Source: Roseicella aerolata
GTDB taxonomy: Bacteria > Pseudomonadota > Alphaproteobacteria > Acetobacterales > Acetobacteraceae
Reading direction: 5' to 3'
Assembly (NCBI RefSeq): GCF_020523605.1
Contig: NZ_JAJAQI010000042.1
Span: forward strand, 1-48,833
Length of the DNA stretch: 48,833 bases
Position numbers and translations under genes: made by a program. The notes below the pieces were generated by a model. It did no database searches. It was not told the DNA's origin and saw nothing but the letters and a program-made list of their open reading frames with translations. The number at the start of each line of letters is the position of its first letter. The stretch's first letter is position 1. Positions 8,769-17,575 of this stretch are shown here, piece by piece.

Positions 8769-8776
8769 CCGCCTCA

Positions 8777-8802
8777 CCATGGCCGGGGCACCCCGGCCAT
8801 GG
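8777..8802 (+). terminator. Hairpin after the phytase-like gene
   Basis: CCATGGCCGGGG at 8777-8788 pairs perfectly with CCCCGGCCATGG at 8791-8802. It lies 8 bp after the stop codon and has no T-run, so it is either an atypical terminator or an mRNA 3'-end stabiliser. Confidence 0.55.
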
Positions 8803-8865
8803 CGCCTGCCGTTGTGCGGCGGGGGACGGCACGACATGCTGGTGCTCTCATCAGGGTGAGCGGAC

Positions 8866-10083
8866 ATGGCGGCAGTAGGGAATGAGGCTGGTTTCACCGA
8901 CAGCGTCGGGGCCTTCGTGCCAGGGCCGCGCGCGGAGCTGCGCGGAGCGGCAGAGGGGCCGCTCGCCGGGCTGAGCTTCGCGATCAAGGATCTCTACGAC
9001 CTTGCCGGCTGGCCGACGACCTATGGCAATCCGGACTGGGCCCGCACCCATCCGGTGGCCGCCGCCACCGCGCCGGCGGTGCAGGCGCTGCTGCAGGCCG
9101 GCGGCTTCCTGCGCGGCAAGACCAGGACGGTCGAACTGGCCTATGGCCTGACCGGCGAGAATGTCTGGCACGGCACGCCTATCAACCCGGCGGCGCCGGA
9201 CCGCTTCCCCGGCGGCTCCTCCTGCGGCTCGGCCGCCGCGGTCGCGGCCGGACTGGTCGATTTCGCCATGGGGTCGGATACCGGCGGCTCCGTCCGTATC
9301 CCAGCCAGCTATTGCGGCACCTTCGGCATCCGGCCGAGCTGGGGCGCGGTCAGCCTGGCCGGCGCCTGCGGCCTCGGCCCGAGCTTCGACACGCCCGGCT
9401 GGTTCGCCTCGCGCGCCGGCGTGCTGGCGAAGGTCGGCGATGTCCTGCTGCCGGAGGACAGCCTCCCCGGCGCCGCGCTCGGCCCGCTGCTGAAGCCGGA
9501 GGAACCCTGGATCAACGCCCTGCCGGGCACGGTGCTGGCCCTGGCCGAGCCCTTCCGGGTTCTGCAAGGGCTGCTCGGGCCCGCCATTCCCATCGGCATC
9601 GCGCCGGAGGGGCTGCAGGTGCTCTACGAGCATTTCCGCTGCGCGCAGGCGGAGGAAGCCTGGTCGACGCTCGGGAGCTGGGTCGCCGCGACCAATCCCG
9701 AATTCGGTCCCGGCGTGAAGGAACGCTTCGAGGCCGCCCGCACCATGGACCCCGCCAGGGCTGCCGCCGGGCGCGCCTTCCGCCAAGGCTTCAGCGCGCG
9801 GGCACGGGCGCTGCTGGCGGGCGGCGCCGTGCTCGCCTACCCGACGAGCCCGGCCGTTGCGCCGAAGCTCGAGGCGACGCAGGCGGAGCAGAATGCGGTG
9901 CGCGAACTGACCATGGGCGTTACCGCCATCGCCGGCCTGGCGGGGCTGTGCGAAGTGACGCTGCCGGCCGCCCGGGATGCCGGCATCCCGCTCGGCCTTT
10001 CGCTGGTCGCCGCACCGGGGCGCGACCGCGCGCTGCTCGCGCTCGCCACGCGGCTCGCCGGGGCGCTCGGCCTGCCGGTCTGA
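8866..10083 (+). CDS. Amidase-signature family amidohydrolase
   Basis: 405 residues, soluble. The Ser-cisSer-Lys triad of amidase-signature enzymes is present: Lys41 in FAIKDLYD, Ser118 in PGGSSCGSAAA and Ser142 in GSDTGGSVRIPA, with the usual 24-residue spacing between the two serines. It is shorter than the ~460-500 residues of many family members, as in compact amidases. It hydrolyses an amide or related bond to release ammonia or an amine; the substrate is not evident. It stands alone on the plus strand, 97 bp after the phytase-like gene and before a palindromic repeat locus. The start at MAAVGNEAGF is the first in frame. Confidence 0.9.
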   Translation: MAAVGNEAGFTDSVGAFVPGPRAELRGAAEGPLAGLSFAIKDLYDLAGWPTTYGNPDWARTHPVAAATAPAVQALLQAGGFLRGKTRTVELAYGLTGENVWHGTPINPAAPDRFPGGSSCGSAAAVAAGLVDFAMGSDTGGSVRIPASYCGTFGIRPSWGAVSLAGACGLGPSFDTPGWFASRAGVLAKVGDVLLPEDSLPGAALGPLLKPEEPWINALPGTVLALAEPFRVLQGLLGPAIPIGIAPEGLQVLYEHFRCAQAEEAWSTLGSWVAATNPEFGPGVKERFEAARTMDPARAAAGRAFRQGFSARARALLAGGAVLAYPTSPAVAPKLEATQAEQNAVRELTMGVTAIAGLAGLCEVTLPAARDAGIPLGLSLVAAPGRDRALLALATRLAGALGLPV

Positions 10084-10198
10084 GGCCGGGCTGCGCGCCC
10101 GGACCGCAGCCGGCGGCGGGGTGGCACCGGGCAGGCCGGCGGGCCTGCCCGTCGCGGCCGGCGCTGGCGACACCCTTGTCCGTAACCGGGGCGGCCGC

Positions 10199-10304
10199 TA
10201 GAGCAGATCGCTGCGGAGCGTGAGCGCCCCGCAGCATGACTCCGCTCTTCAACCCATGATCTGCAGCGGCCTGGCGCTCGGGCATGAACGCAAGCCGCTG
10301 CAGA
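10199..10304 (+). repeat. Composite palindromic repeat, locus 2 (modules B-A)
   Basis: Module B spans 10199-10248 (TAGAGCAGATCGCTGCGG...CCGCTCT), with an inner stem CTGCGG/CCGCAG. After a 12-base gap module A spans 10260-10304, whose outer stem CTGCAGCGGC/GCCGCTGCAG is perfect. Compared with A at locus 1, paired positions change together (ACAG/CTGT becomes GCAG/CTGC), which supports a maintained hairpin. It lies between the amidase and GNAT genes and runs up to about 38 bp before the GNAT start. Confidence 0.8.
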
Positions 10305-10342
10305 GGACGGACGGTCCGGCCGGACAGATCGAGGACGCCTGA

Positions 10343-10879
10343 ATGCTCATCCGCGATGCCGTGCCGGCCGATCTGCCGGCAATCACCGCCATCTACGCGC
10401 ATCACGTGCTGCACGGCACCGGCACCTTCGAGGAAGTGCCGCCGACCGAGGCCGAGATGGGCGCGCGCATGGCGGACACCCAGACGCGCGGCTGGGCCTG
10501 GCTGGTGGCGGAAGGGCAGGAACTGCCGGGTGAGGCGCCGGGGCTGATCGGCTATGCCTATTTCAACCAGTTCCGCATGCGCTCCGCCTATCGCTATTCC
10601 GCGGAGAACAGCGTCTATGTCCGCGACGACGTGCGCGGCATGGGGGTGGGCAAGGCGCTGGTTGCGGCGCTGCTGGAGCGCGCGGACCAGGCGGGGTTCC
10701 GGCAGATGTTCGCGGTCATCGGCGATAGCGACAATGTTGGCTCGATTGGCCTGCACCTCTCCTTGGGCTTCCAGCGGGCGGGCGTGCTGAGATCGGCCGG
10801 GGTGAAGTTCGGCCGCTGGCTGGATGTGGTCTTTATGCAGCGCAGCATCGGCGCCGGCGACCGCGACGTCCCGGGCTGA
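10343..10879 (+). CDS. GNAT N-acetyltransferase (phosphinothricin/amino-acid acetyltransferase type)
   Basis: 178 residues. The N-terminus MLIRDAVPADLPAITAIYAH followed by HVLHGTGTFEEVPPT is typical of the Pat/YncA branch that acetylates amino acids or analogues such as phosphinothricin and methionine sulfoximine. The acetyl-CoA loop is VRDDVRGMGVGKAL (about 93-106), followed by FAVIGDSDNVGSIGLHLSLGF and the C-terminal GRWLDVVFMQR. It is a single-domain cytoplasmic enzyme. It may be transcribed with the persulfide dioxygenase 72 bp downstream. Confidence 0.9.
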   Translation: MLIRDAVPADLPAITAIYAHHVLHGTGTFEEVPPTEAEMGARMADTQTRGWAWLVAEGQELPGEAPGLIGYAYFNQFRMRSAYRYSAENSVYVRDDVRGMGVGKALVAALLERADQAGFRQMFAVIGDSDNVGSIGLHLSLGFQRAGVLRSAGVKFGRWLDVVFMQRSIGAGDRDVPG

Positions 10880-10951
10880 CCCCGCCGGCGGAATTGCCGT
10901 GCCGCCCGGCCGGGTTTCGGCCATCCTTCGTCCCCAGCGCGGGAGGATGCG

Positions 10952-11839
10952 ATGGGCGGACAGGGCAGCCCGGCGATCCGGGCCTTCTTCGACGAGGCCA
11001 CCAACACCGTTACCTATCTGGTCTGGGACCCGGCGACGCGCATCGGCGCCGTGATCGACCCCGTGCTGGACTGGGACAACCGCAGCGGCGAGGCCGAGAC
11101 GAGGAGCGCCGATGCGGTGCTCGCGGCGCTGCGGGAGGAGGGCGTCGAGCTTGCCTGGATGCTCGAGACCCATGTGCATGCCGACCACCTGACCGCCTCC
11201 CCCTACATCAAGGCGAAGGCCGGCGGGCGCATCGGCATCGGCGAGCATATCCGGGAGGTGCAGCAGATCTTCCGCCCGGTCTTCGGCGCCGACGACGTGG
11301 CGCCCGGGGGCGGCGATTTCGACGTGCTCTTCGCCGATGGGGCGGAGTTCACCATCGGCACCCTGCCGGTCAGGGTCATGCATGTGCCCGGCCATACGCC
11401 GGCCTGCATCGCCTATCTGGTGGCTGATGCCTGCTTTGTCGGCGACACGCTCTTCATGCCGGATTACGGCACGGCGCGCTGCGACTTCCCGGGCGGCGAT
11501 GCGCGAGCGCTCTGGTGCTCCATCGGGAAGCTGCTGGCCCTGCCGCCGGAGACGCGGCTCTTCACCTGCCATGACTACAAGGCGCCAGGGCGCGACCATT
11601 TCGCCTGGGAGAGCACCGTCGCGGAGCAGCGGGCGCGCAACCCGCATGTGAAGGAGGGCTCGACGGAGGAGGAATTCGTGGCGATGCGCCAGGCGCGGGA
11701 TGCGAAGCTGGCAGCACCCGCGCTCCTGCTGCCGTCCATCCAGGTGAACATGCGCGCCGGGCGCTTCCCGCCGGCGGAGGCGAATGGCGTGCGCTATCTG
11801 AGGATCCCGGTGAAGATGCGGGGCGGCGCGCTGCCCTGA
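10952..11839 (+). CDS. Persulfide dioxygenase / sulfur dioxygenase (metallo-beta-lactamase fold)
   Basis: 295 residues. The motif THVHADH provides His74, His76, Asp78 and His79, and PGHTPACIAY provides the next metal histidine. The segment GDTLFMPDYGTARCDFPGGDA is characteristic of the ETHE1/Blh group, which binds one iron and oxidises glutathione persulfide to sulfite. A late FTCHDYKAPGRDHFAWESTV is also family-typical. A ribosome-binding site GGGAGG at 10941-10946 fixes the start. No rhodanese domain or regulator is adjacent. Confidence 0.9.
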   Translation: MGGQGSPAIRAFFDEATNTVTYLVWDPATRIGAVIDPVLDWDNRSGEAETRSADAVLAALREEGVELAWMLETHVHADHLTASPYIKAKAGGRIGIGEHIREVQQIFRPVFGADDVAPGGGDFDVLFADGAEFTIGTLPVRVMHVPGHTPACIAYLVADACFVGDTLFMPDYGTARCDFPGGDARALWCSIGKLLALPPETRLFTCHDYKAPGRDHFAWESTVAEQRARNPHVKEGSTEEEFVAMRQARDAKLAAPALLLPSIQVNMRAGRFPPAEANGVRYLRIPVKMRGGALP

Positions 11840-11897
11840 CCGGCCCTGCGCCGCCGCCCCTGCGATCCTCGCCGAGGGACCGGGAAGGGCCTCCCGC

Positions 11898-12590
11898 TCA
11901 GACCGTCAGCAGCCGCCGCACCGCCTCATCCTCCAGCTCCTCGACCGGGCCGCCGAGCGCCACCTCGCCGCGCACCATCACGGCGATGCGGTCGGCCAGA
12001 TCCCGGGCGAATTCGTAGTACTGCTCCACCAGCACCACGGCGAAGTTCTTCTCCCGCGCCAGCAGGCGGATGACGCGGGCGATGTCCTTGATGACGCTGG
12101 GCTGGATGCCCTCGGTCGGCTCATCCAGGATCAGCAGCCGCGGCCGCGCGGTCAGCGCCCGCGCGATGGCGAGCTGCTGCTGCTGCCCGCCCGAGAGGTC
12201 GCCGCCGCGCCGGCGCAGGAACTGCTTCAGGATGGGGAAGAGGGCGAAGACCTCCTCCGGCACCTTGGAGCCGCGCGGGGCGGCGGCCAGCGCGGTCTCC
12301 AGGTTCTCCTGCACCGTCAGGAAGGGGAAGATCTCGCGGCCTTGCGGGACATAGCCGATGCCGGCGCGGGCGCGATCGGCTGGCGCCATGGCGGCGACAT
12401 CCTTGCCCTCCCACAGGATCCGGCCGCCCTGGATCCGCTCCAGGCCGACGATCGCCCGCATCAGGCTGGACTTGCCGACGCCGTTGCGCCCGAGCACGCA
12501 GGTGATCCGGCCGGGATCGGCCTGCAGCGAGACGCCGCGCAGGCAGCGGGAGGCGCCGTAGGAGAGGTCGATGGCTTCGACGCGCAGCAT
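11898..12590 (-). CDS. urtE: Urea ABC transporter ATP-binding protein UrtE
   Basis: 230 residues, cytoplasmic ATPase of the branched-chain-type urea importer. Walker A is GRNGVGKSS, the signature is LSGGQQQQLAIARAL and Walker B is LLILDEPTEGIQPSVI; the QQQQ run and EGIQPSVIKDI distinguish UrtE from LivF. It ends RRLLTV, as usual. It is last in urtABCDE, 3 bp after urtD, and converges with the persulfide dioxygenase gene 58 bp away. Confidence 0.95.
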   Translation of the reverse strand: MLRVEAIDLSYGASRCLRGVSLQADPGRITCVLGRNGVGKSSLMRAIVGLERIQGGRILWEGKDVAAMAPADRARAGIGYVPQGREIFPFLTVQENLETALAAAPRGSKVPEEVFALFPILKQFLRRRGGDLSGGQQQQLAIARALTARPRLLILDEPTEGIQPSVIKDIARVIRLLAREKNFAVVLVEQYYEFARDLADRIAVMVRGEVALGGPVEELEDEAVRRLLTV

Positions 12591-12593
12591 CGC

Positions 12594-13373
12594 TCAGCGC
12601 CCCAGATAGACTTCGATGACCCGCGGGTCGTTCTGCACATGGTCGATGCTGCCCTCCGACAGCATCGAGCCCTCGCAGAGCACGGTGACCTTGCTGCCGA
12701 GGGCGCGGACGAATTCGAGGTCGTGCTCCACCACGACGACGCTGCGCTGCCCGGCGATGCGGACCAGGAGGGCGGCGGTGTGCTCCGTCTCCTGGTCGGT
12801 CATGCCGGCCACCGGCTCATCGACCAGCAGCAGCTCCGGGTCCTGCATCAGCAGCATGCCGATCTCCAGCCATTGCCGCTGGCCGTGGGAGAGGATGGCG
12901 GCGCGGTCATGCATGCGGGCGGTGAGGCCGATCTCCTCGACCGTCGCCTCGATCCGCCGGCGCGCCTCGCCGCTCAGCAGCCAGGCCAGGCAGGCGAAGG
13001 GACCGCGCGGGGCCTTCAGCGCCAGCTCCAGGTTCTCGAATACCGTCAGCGCGTCGAAGACCGTCGGCTTCTGGAATTTCCGCCCGATGCCGAGATTGGC
13101 GATGGTCGCCTCGTCCAGTCGGGTCAGGTCGTGGTCGCGGAAGCGGACCACGCCCGCGGTCGGGCGCGTCTTGCCGGTGATGACGTCCATCATGGTCGTC
13201 TTGCCGGCACCGTTCGGGCCGATGATGGCGCGGAGCTCCCCCGCATCCACCACCAGCGAGAGGTTGTTCAGCGCCCGGAAGCCGTCGAAGACCACCGAGA
13301 CGCCGTCCAGGTAGAGGACCGGCGCGCTGCTGTCCTTGCTGCGCCCCAGGGGCGGGCTGTAACCGTCGCTCAT
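12594..13373 (-). CDS. urtD: Urea ABC transporter ATP-binding protein UrtD
   Basis: 259 residues. Walker A is GPNGAGKTTMMDVITGKTRP, Walker B is LLLVDEPVAGMTDQETE, and the signature is LSHGQRQWLEIGM, where the SHGQ in place of SGGQ is typical of UrtD. It pairs with UrtE to power urea import. The start at MSDGYSPPLG overlaps the end of urtC by four bases (13370-13373), indicating translational coupling; the longer upstream reading belongs to another frame of urtC. Confidence 0.95.
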   Translation of the reverse strand: MSDGYSPPLGRSKDSSAPVLYLDGVSVVFDGFRALNNLSLVVDAGELRAIIGPNGAGKTTMMDVITGKTRPTAGVVRFRDHDLTRLDEATIANLGIGRKFQKPTVFDALTVFENLELALKAPRGPFACLAWLLSGEARRRIEATVEEIGLTARMHDRAAILSHGQRQWLEIGMLLMQDPELLLVDEPVAGMTDQETEHTAALLVRIAGQRSVVVVEHDLEFVRALGSKVTVLCEGSMLSEGSIDHVQNDPRVIEVYLGR

Positions 13374-14464
13374 TTCGGCGCCTTCGCGAACAGGCCGATC
13401 AGGCCACGGGGCAGGAAGAGGGTGACGGCGACGAAGAGCCCGCCGAGGGCGAAGAGCCAGAGATCGGGCGCGACCGTCGTCAGCCAGGTCTTCAGCGCAT
13501 TGACCGAGAAGGCGCCGAGCACCGCGCCGACCAGCGTGCCGCGCCCGCCGACCGCCACCCAGATCACGGCCTCGATCGAGTTGCCCGGGCTGAACTCGCC
13601 GGGATTGATGATGCCGACCTGCGGGACATAGAGCGCGCCGGCGAGGCCCGCGAGCGCCGCCGAGAGCACGAAGACGAAGAGCTTGTGCCGCGTCACGTCG
13701 TAGCCGAGGAAGCGCACCCGGCTCTCGGCATCCCGGATGGCCACCAGCACCCGGCCGAGCTTCGACTGCGTGATGCGGGTGCAGGCCAGGAAGGCGACGA
13801 CCAGCAGGGCGAGGGAGGCATAGAACAGCACGGCACGGGCATTGTCCGTATTGAGCGGCATGCCCAGCAGCTCCTTGAAATCGGTGAAGCCGTTGTTGCC
13901 GCCGAAGCCCATGTCGTTGCGGAAGAAGGCCAGCATCAGGGCGTAGGTCATCGCCTGGGTGATGATGGAGAGGTAGACGCCGGTGATGCGGCTGCGGAAG
14001 GCGAGGAAGCCGAGGATGGCGGCCAGCACGCCCGGCACGGCCATGGCCATGAGGACGGCGTAGGGGAAATGCTCGAAGCCCAGCCAGTACCAGGGCAGTT
14101 CCTGGTAGCCGAGGAAGACCATGAAGTCCGGCAGGGTGGGGTGGCCATAGACGCCGCGCGGCCCGATCAGCCGCATCAGATGCATGCCCATGGCATAGCC
14201 GCCGAGGGCGAAGAAGGCACCGTGGCCGAGCGAGAGGATGCCGGCATAGCCCCAGGCCAAATCGATGGCCAGCGCCAGGACGGCATAGGTGATCCATTTG
14301 CCGGTGATGCTGACGATGAAGTCCGAGACATGCAGCGTGCTCTCGGCCGGCAGCTGGTTCAGCACCGGCAGCACGGCCAGCACCAGGATGGCGCCGATCA
14401 GCACCAGGCGGATCGTCAGGCGGCCGGTGGTGCCGGGCGCCGGGGTGGCGATGGTGGCGCTCAC
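13370..14464 (-). CDS. urtC: Urea ABC transporter permease UrtC
   Basis: 364 residues, about ten membrane segments, LivM-type inner-membrane permease. Family features include ALAIDLAWGYAGILSLGHGAF, the NNGFTDF loop after GFGG, and VAVGGRGTLVGAVLGAF, with the terminal FLPRGLIGLFAKAPK. It overlaps urtB upstream and urtD downstream by four bases each, so the three are translated as a coupled unit. Confidence 0.95.
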   Translation of the reverse strand: MSATIATPAPGTTGRLTIRLVLIGAILVLAVLPVLNQLPAESTLHVSDFIVSITGKWITYAVLALAIDLAWGYAGILSLGHGAFFALGGYAMGMHLMRLIGPRGVYGHPTLPDFMVFLGYQELPWYWLGFEHFPYAVLMAMAVPGVLAAILGFLAFRSRITGVYLSIITQAMTYALMLAFFRNDMGFGGNNGFTDFKELLGMPLNTDNARAVLFYASLALLVVAFLACTRITQSKLGRVLVAIRDAESRVRFLGYDVTRHKLFVFVLSAALAGLAGALYVPQVGIINPGEFSPGNSIEAVIWVAVGGRGTLVGAVLGAFSVNALKTWLTTVAPDLWLFALGGLFVAVTLFLPRGLIGLFAKAPK

Positions 14465-16035
14465 GACTCGGCGGCCCTTCCCTTGAGCGCGAAGAGGCCC
14501 TTCGGCCGGCGCTGGATGAACAGCATGATGGCGATGAGGACGAAGACCTTGGCGAGGACCGCGCCCGCCCAGGGCTCCAGCATCTTATTGACGATGCCGA
14601 GCGTCATGGCGCCGACCAGCGTGCCCGCCAGCGAGCCGACGCCGCCGAAGACCACCACCATGAAGCTGTCGATGATGTAGCCGGTGCCGAGATTGGGCGA
14701 GACATTGTCGATCTGCGACAGCGCGACGCCCGCGAGGCCGGCGAGGCCCGAACCGAACGCGAAGGTCATGGCGTCCACCCGGCCGGTGCGGATGCCCATG
14801 GTGGCGGCGATGCGCCGGTTCTGCACCACCGCCCGCATCTCGAGGCCGAAGCGGGTCAGCCGGATCGCGGCGAAGACCAGCAGCAGCACCGCCAGCCCGA
14901 AGACGATGATCCAGAGCCGGTTCTGCGTGACGGAGATGCCGCCCGGCAGCAGCAGCGTGCCCTGCATCCAGGCGGGGCTCAGCACCTCCCGGTTCTGTGC
15001 GCCGAAGGCGAGGCGGACGGCCTGCTGCAGGATCATGCCGACGCCGAAGGTCATCAGTAGCGTCTCGAGCGGCCGGCCATAGAGATGGCGGATCAGCCCG
15101 CGCTCGAGCAGCGCGCCGGCGGCGGCCGTCACCAGGAAGGCGGCGGGGACCGAAAGGGCGAGGGACCAGGGCGCCAGCCAGGGGATGCCCCGGCAGAACT
15201 CCTGCACCAGGAAGGTCGCATAGGCGCCGAGCATGACGAACTCGCCATGCGCCATGTTGATCACGCCCATGACGCCGAAGGTGATGGCGAGGCCGAGGGC
15301 CGCGAGCAGCAGGACCGAGCCGAGCGAGAGGCCCTGGAACAGCGTCTCCGCCGCGCGGCGGAGGGAGAGCGTGCGCTCGATGGTGGCGATCGAGACGTCG
15401 ATGGCGGTGACGAGGTCCGGATTGCCGCCCCGCGCCTCCAGCAGCAGGGCGCGGGCCTCAACCGTGCCCGCCGAGCCGAGCCGGGCGACGGCGTCGCGCT
15501 TCCCGGCCTCGTCGGTGCCGACGAGCTGCGAGGCGGCCAGCGCCAGCTCGAGCTGCGTGCGGATGCGTGGCACCGTCTCGCGCGCCAGCGCCTGGCGCAG
15601 CACGGGGACGTTCTCGGCGCTGCGGCTGCGGAAGACGGCCTCGGCGGCGGCCTGCCGCTCGGCGGGGTCGGGCGAGAGGATCTGCAGCCGCCCCAGCGCG
15701 CCGCGCAGCGCCTGGCGGACGCGGTTGTTCAGGCGCACGGCCTCGGCGCCGGCGCCGGCGGCCTCGGCCGGCTGGCCGGTGGCGGCATCGACCAAACCCG
15801 CGCCTTCGGGCAGCAGGATGCGGCCGTCCCCGGCCTTCTGCAGCCTGCCCTCCTGCAGGGCGCGCAGAACGGGCAGGGCGCGGGGGTCGCCAGCAGCGCC
15901 GAGCCGCTCGACGGCGGTGGCGATATCGGCGAAGCCGCCGGCGAGGCCGGGCAGCGCGCCGGTGAAGGCATCCTGCGCCCGCACCGGCAGGGCCAGCAGC
16001 AGCAGGAGGAGCAGACCGAGGAGGGGGCGTTTCAT
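14461..16035 (-). CDS. urtB: Urea ABC transporter permease UrtB
   Basis: 524 residues. The N-terminus is a signal peptide (MKRPLLGLLLLLLLALPVRA) followed by an Ala/Leu-rich periplasmic domain to about residue 230 that looks helical-repeat-like. This extension is normal for proteobacterial UrtB and absent from LivH. The permease core follows, with ITFGVMGVINMAHGEFVMLG, RRIAATMGIRTGRVDAMTFA and VFGGVGSLAGTLVGAMTLG. The start at MKRPLLG is chosen because it begins the signal peptide directly. It overlaps urtC by four bases and follows urtA by 53 bp. Confidence 0.94.
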   Translation of the reverse strand: MKRPLLGLLLLLLLALPVRAQDAFTGALPGLAGGFADIATAVERLGAAGDPRALPVLRALQEGRLQKAGDGRILLPEGAGLVDAATGQPAEAAGAGAEAVRLNNRVRQALRGALGRLQILSPDPAERQAAAEAVFRSRSAENVPVLRQALARETVPRIRTQLELALAASQLVGTDEAGKRDAVARLGSAGTVEARALLLEARGGNPDLVTAIDVSIATIERTLSLRRAAETLFQGLSLGSVLLLAALGLAITFGVMGVINMAHGEFVMLGAYATFLVQEFCRGIPWLAPWSLALSVPAAFLVTAAAGALLERGLIRHLYGRPLETLLMTFGVGMILQQAVRLAFGAQNREVLSPAWMQGTLLLPGGISVTQNRLWIIVFGLAVLLLVFAAIRLTRFGLEMRAVVQNRRIAATMGIRTGRVDAMTFAFGSGLAGLAGVALSQIDNVSPNLGTGYIIDSFMVVVFGGVGSLAGTLVGAMTLGIVNKMLEPWAGAVLAKVFVLIAIMLFIQRRPKGLFALKGRAAES

Positions 16036-16088
16036 GTGTTTTTTCTTTGGATGGGCAGTGGCGCCGGGTCGCCCCGGCGCCATGCCGA

Positions 16089-17336
16089 TCACCCGCGGCG
16101 GCGGTTCGCGTTCTCGGGGATGAATTGCGACCAGTTCTCCGCCTTCACCGCATTCGGCGTCTTCCAGACGATGTTGAACTGGCCGTCCGCTTGCACCTCG
16201 CCGATGAAGACCGGCTTCGAGAGGTGGTGGTTCGCCAGCATCTCCTCCTCATAGCCACAGGGGGCCATGAGCTTCTGGCCGATCATCGCCGTGCGCACGG
16301 CGTCCACGGCAGTGGTGCCGGCCTTCTGCACCGCCTGCGTCCACATGCGGAAGCCCGTGTAGGTGGCCTCCATCGGGTCGTTCGTGACGCGCTTCGGGTT
16401 CTTGATGTGGGCCTGCCAGAGCTTGAGGAGTTCCTCGTTCGGCGCACCCTTGATGGACATGAAGTAGTTCCAGGCGGCGAGGTGGCCGACCAGTGGGCGG
16501 GTATCGATGCCGGCCAGCTCCTCCTCGCCGACCGAGAAGGCGACGCAGGGGATGTCCTCGGCCTTGATGCCCTGGTTGCCCAGCTCGCGGTAGAAGGGCA
16601 CGTTGGCATCGCCGTTGATGGTGGAGACGATCGCGGTCTTCTTGCCCTCGGACGCGAAGCGCTTCACCCGGGCGACGATGCCCTGCCAGTCGGAATGTCC
16701 GAAGGGGGTGTATTCCTCCATGATATCGGCATTGCCGATGCCCTTGGCATTCAGGAAGCCGCGCAGGATGCGGTTGGTGGTGCGCGGGTAGACGTAGTCG
16801 GTGCCGAGCAGGGCGATGCGCTTGGCATCGCCGCCATCCGCGCTCATCAGGTACTCGACCGCCGGGATGGCCTGCTGGTTGGGCGCGGCGCCGGTGTAGA
16901 AGATGTTCCTGCTCTCCTCCTCGCCCTCATACTGGACCGGGTAGAAGAGCATGCCGTTCAGCTCCTCGAAGACCGGGAGCACGGACTTGCGGGAGACGGA
17001 GGTCCAGCAGCCGAAGGTCACGTCCACCTTGTGGACCTGCAGCAGTTCGCGCGCCTTTTCGGCAAAGAGCGGCCAGTTGGAGGCCGGGTCCACCACCACC
17101 GCCTCGACCTTGCGGCCCAGCAGGCCGCCGCGGCCGTTGATCCACTCGACCATCATCAGCACGGTGTCGCGCAGCGCGGTCTCGCTGATCGCCATGGTGC
17201 CGGAGAGGGAGTGCAGCACGCCGACCTTGATCGGGGCGCCCTGGCCGAAGGCGGGGCGGATGGCCGGGGCGGCGAGTGCGGCGCCGAGGCCGGCCAGAGC
17301 GGCGCGGCGCGTGAAGGTCAGGGACGTCGTGGACAT
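16089..17336 (-). CDS. urtA: Urea ABC transporter substrate-binding protein UrtA
   Basis: 415 residues, periplasmic. A twin-arginine-type leader (TFTRRAALAGLGAALAAPAI) ends near FGQG. The mature protein begins PIKVGVLHSLSGTMAISET and contains FGCWTSVSRKSVLPVFEE, NGMLFYPVQYEGEEES, GAAPNQQAIPAVEYL and TINGDANVPFYREL, all hallmarks of UrtA rather than amino-acid-binding LivJ. A start six codons earlier (17354) is possible; 17336 is preferred because GAGGAA lies upstream at a suitable distance. It is the first gene of the urt operon, normally nitrogen-controlled, but no clear sigma-54 site was found upstream. Confidence 0.95.
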   Translation of the reverse strand: MSTTSLTFTRRAALAGLGAALAAPAIRPAFGQGAPIKVGVLHSLSGTMAISETALRDTVLMMVEWINGRGGLLGRKVEAVVVDPASNWPLFAEKARELLQVHKVDVTFGCWTSVSRKSVLPVFEELNGMLFYPVQYEGEEESRNIFYTGAAPNQQAIPAVEYLMSADGGDAKRIALLGTDYVYPRTTNRILRGFLNAKGIGNADIMEEYTPFGHSDWQGIVARVKRFASEGKKTAIVSTINGDANVPFYRELGNQGIKAEDIPCVAFSVGEEELAGIDTRPLVGHLAAWNYFMSIKGAPNEELLKLWQAHIKNPKRVTNDPMEATYTGFRMWTQAVQKAGTTAVDAVRTAMIGQKLMAPCGYEEEMLANHHLSKPVFIGEVQADGQFNIVWKTPNAVKAENWSQFIPENANRRRG

Positions 17337-17575
17337 CGGGCTGTCGTTCCTCATCAGGCCTTGGCGGCACGCACCGGTCCACCCCCCTTGGGTGCGCGGG
17401 CGCCTGTTCCACGTAGCGAGATGCGTGCCAGCCGGATGGGCGGAGGCTCAGCAGCCCGGGGGCGGCGGCTGCCCGTTTTCTGGGCAGAAGCGCCATGAAA
17501 TGGTCCGGTCGCTGCAATTCACGAGAGCAAAGCCGGAATAACCGAGTCGGATATCCGGGTATTCGGCGGATCGCC

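Noticed and set aside
11881-11896. Hairpin CGGGA/TCCCG between persulfide dioxygenase and urtE as a terminator
   Set aside because: Only five pairs and no T-run; too weak to list.
17469-17487. CTGCCC/GGGCAG inverted repeat upstream of urtA as a regulator site
   Set aside because: Short stem in a very GC-rich region; no second copy or known operator match.
17337-17575. A possible sigma-54 promoter for urtA around TGCAATTCACG on the plus strand
   Set aside because: Only the -12-like part is present; the -24 GG element is missing at the right distance.
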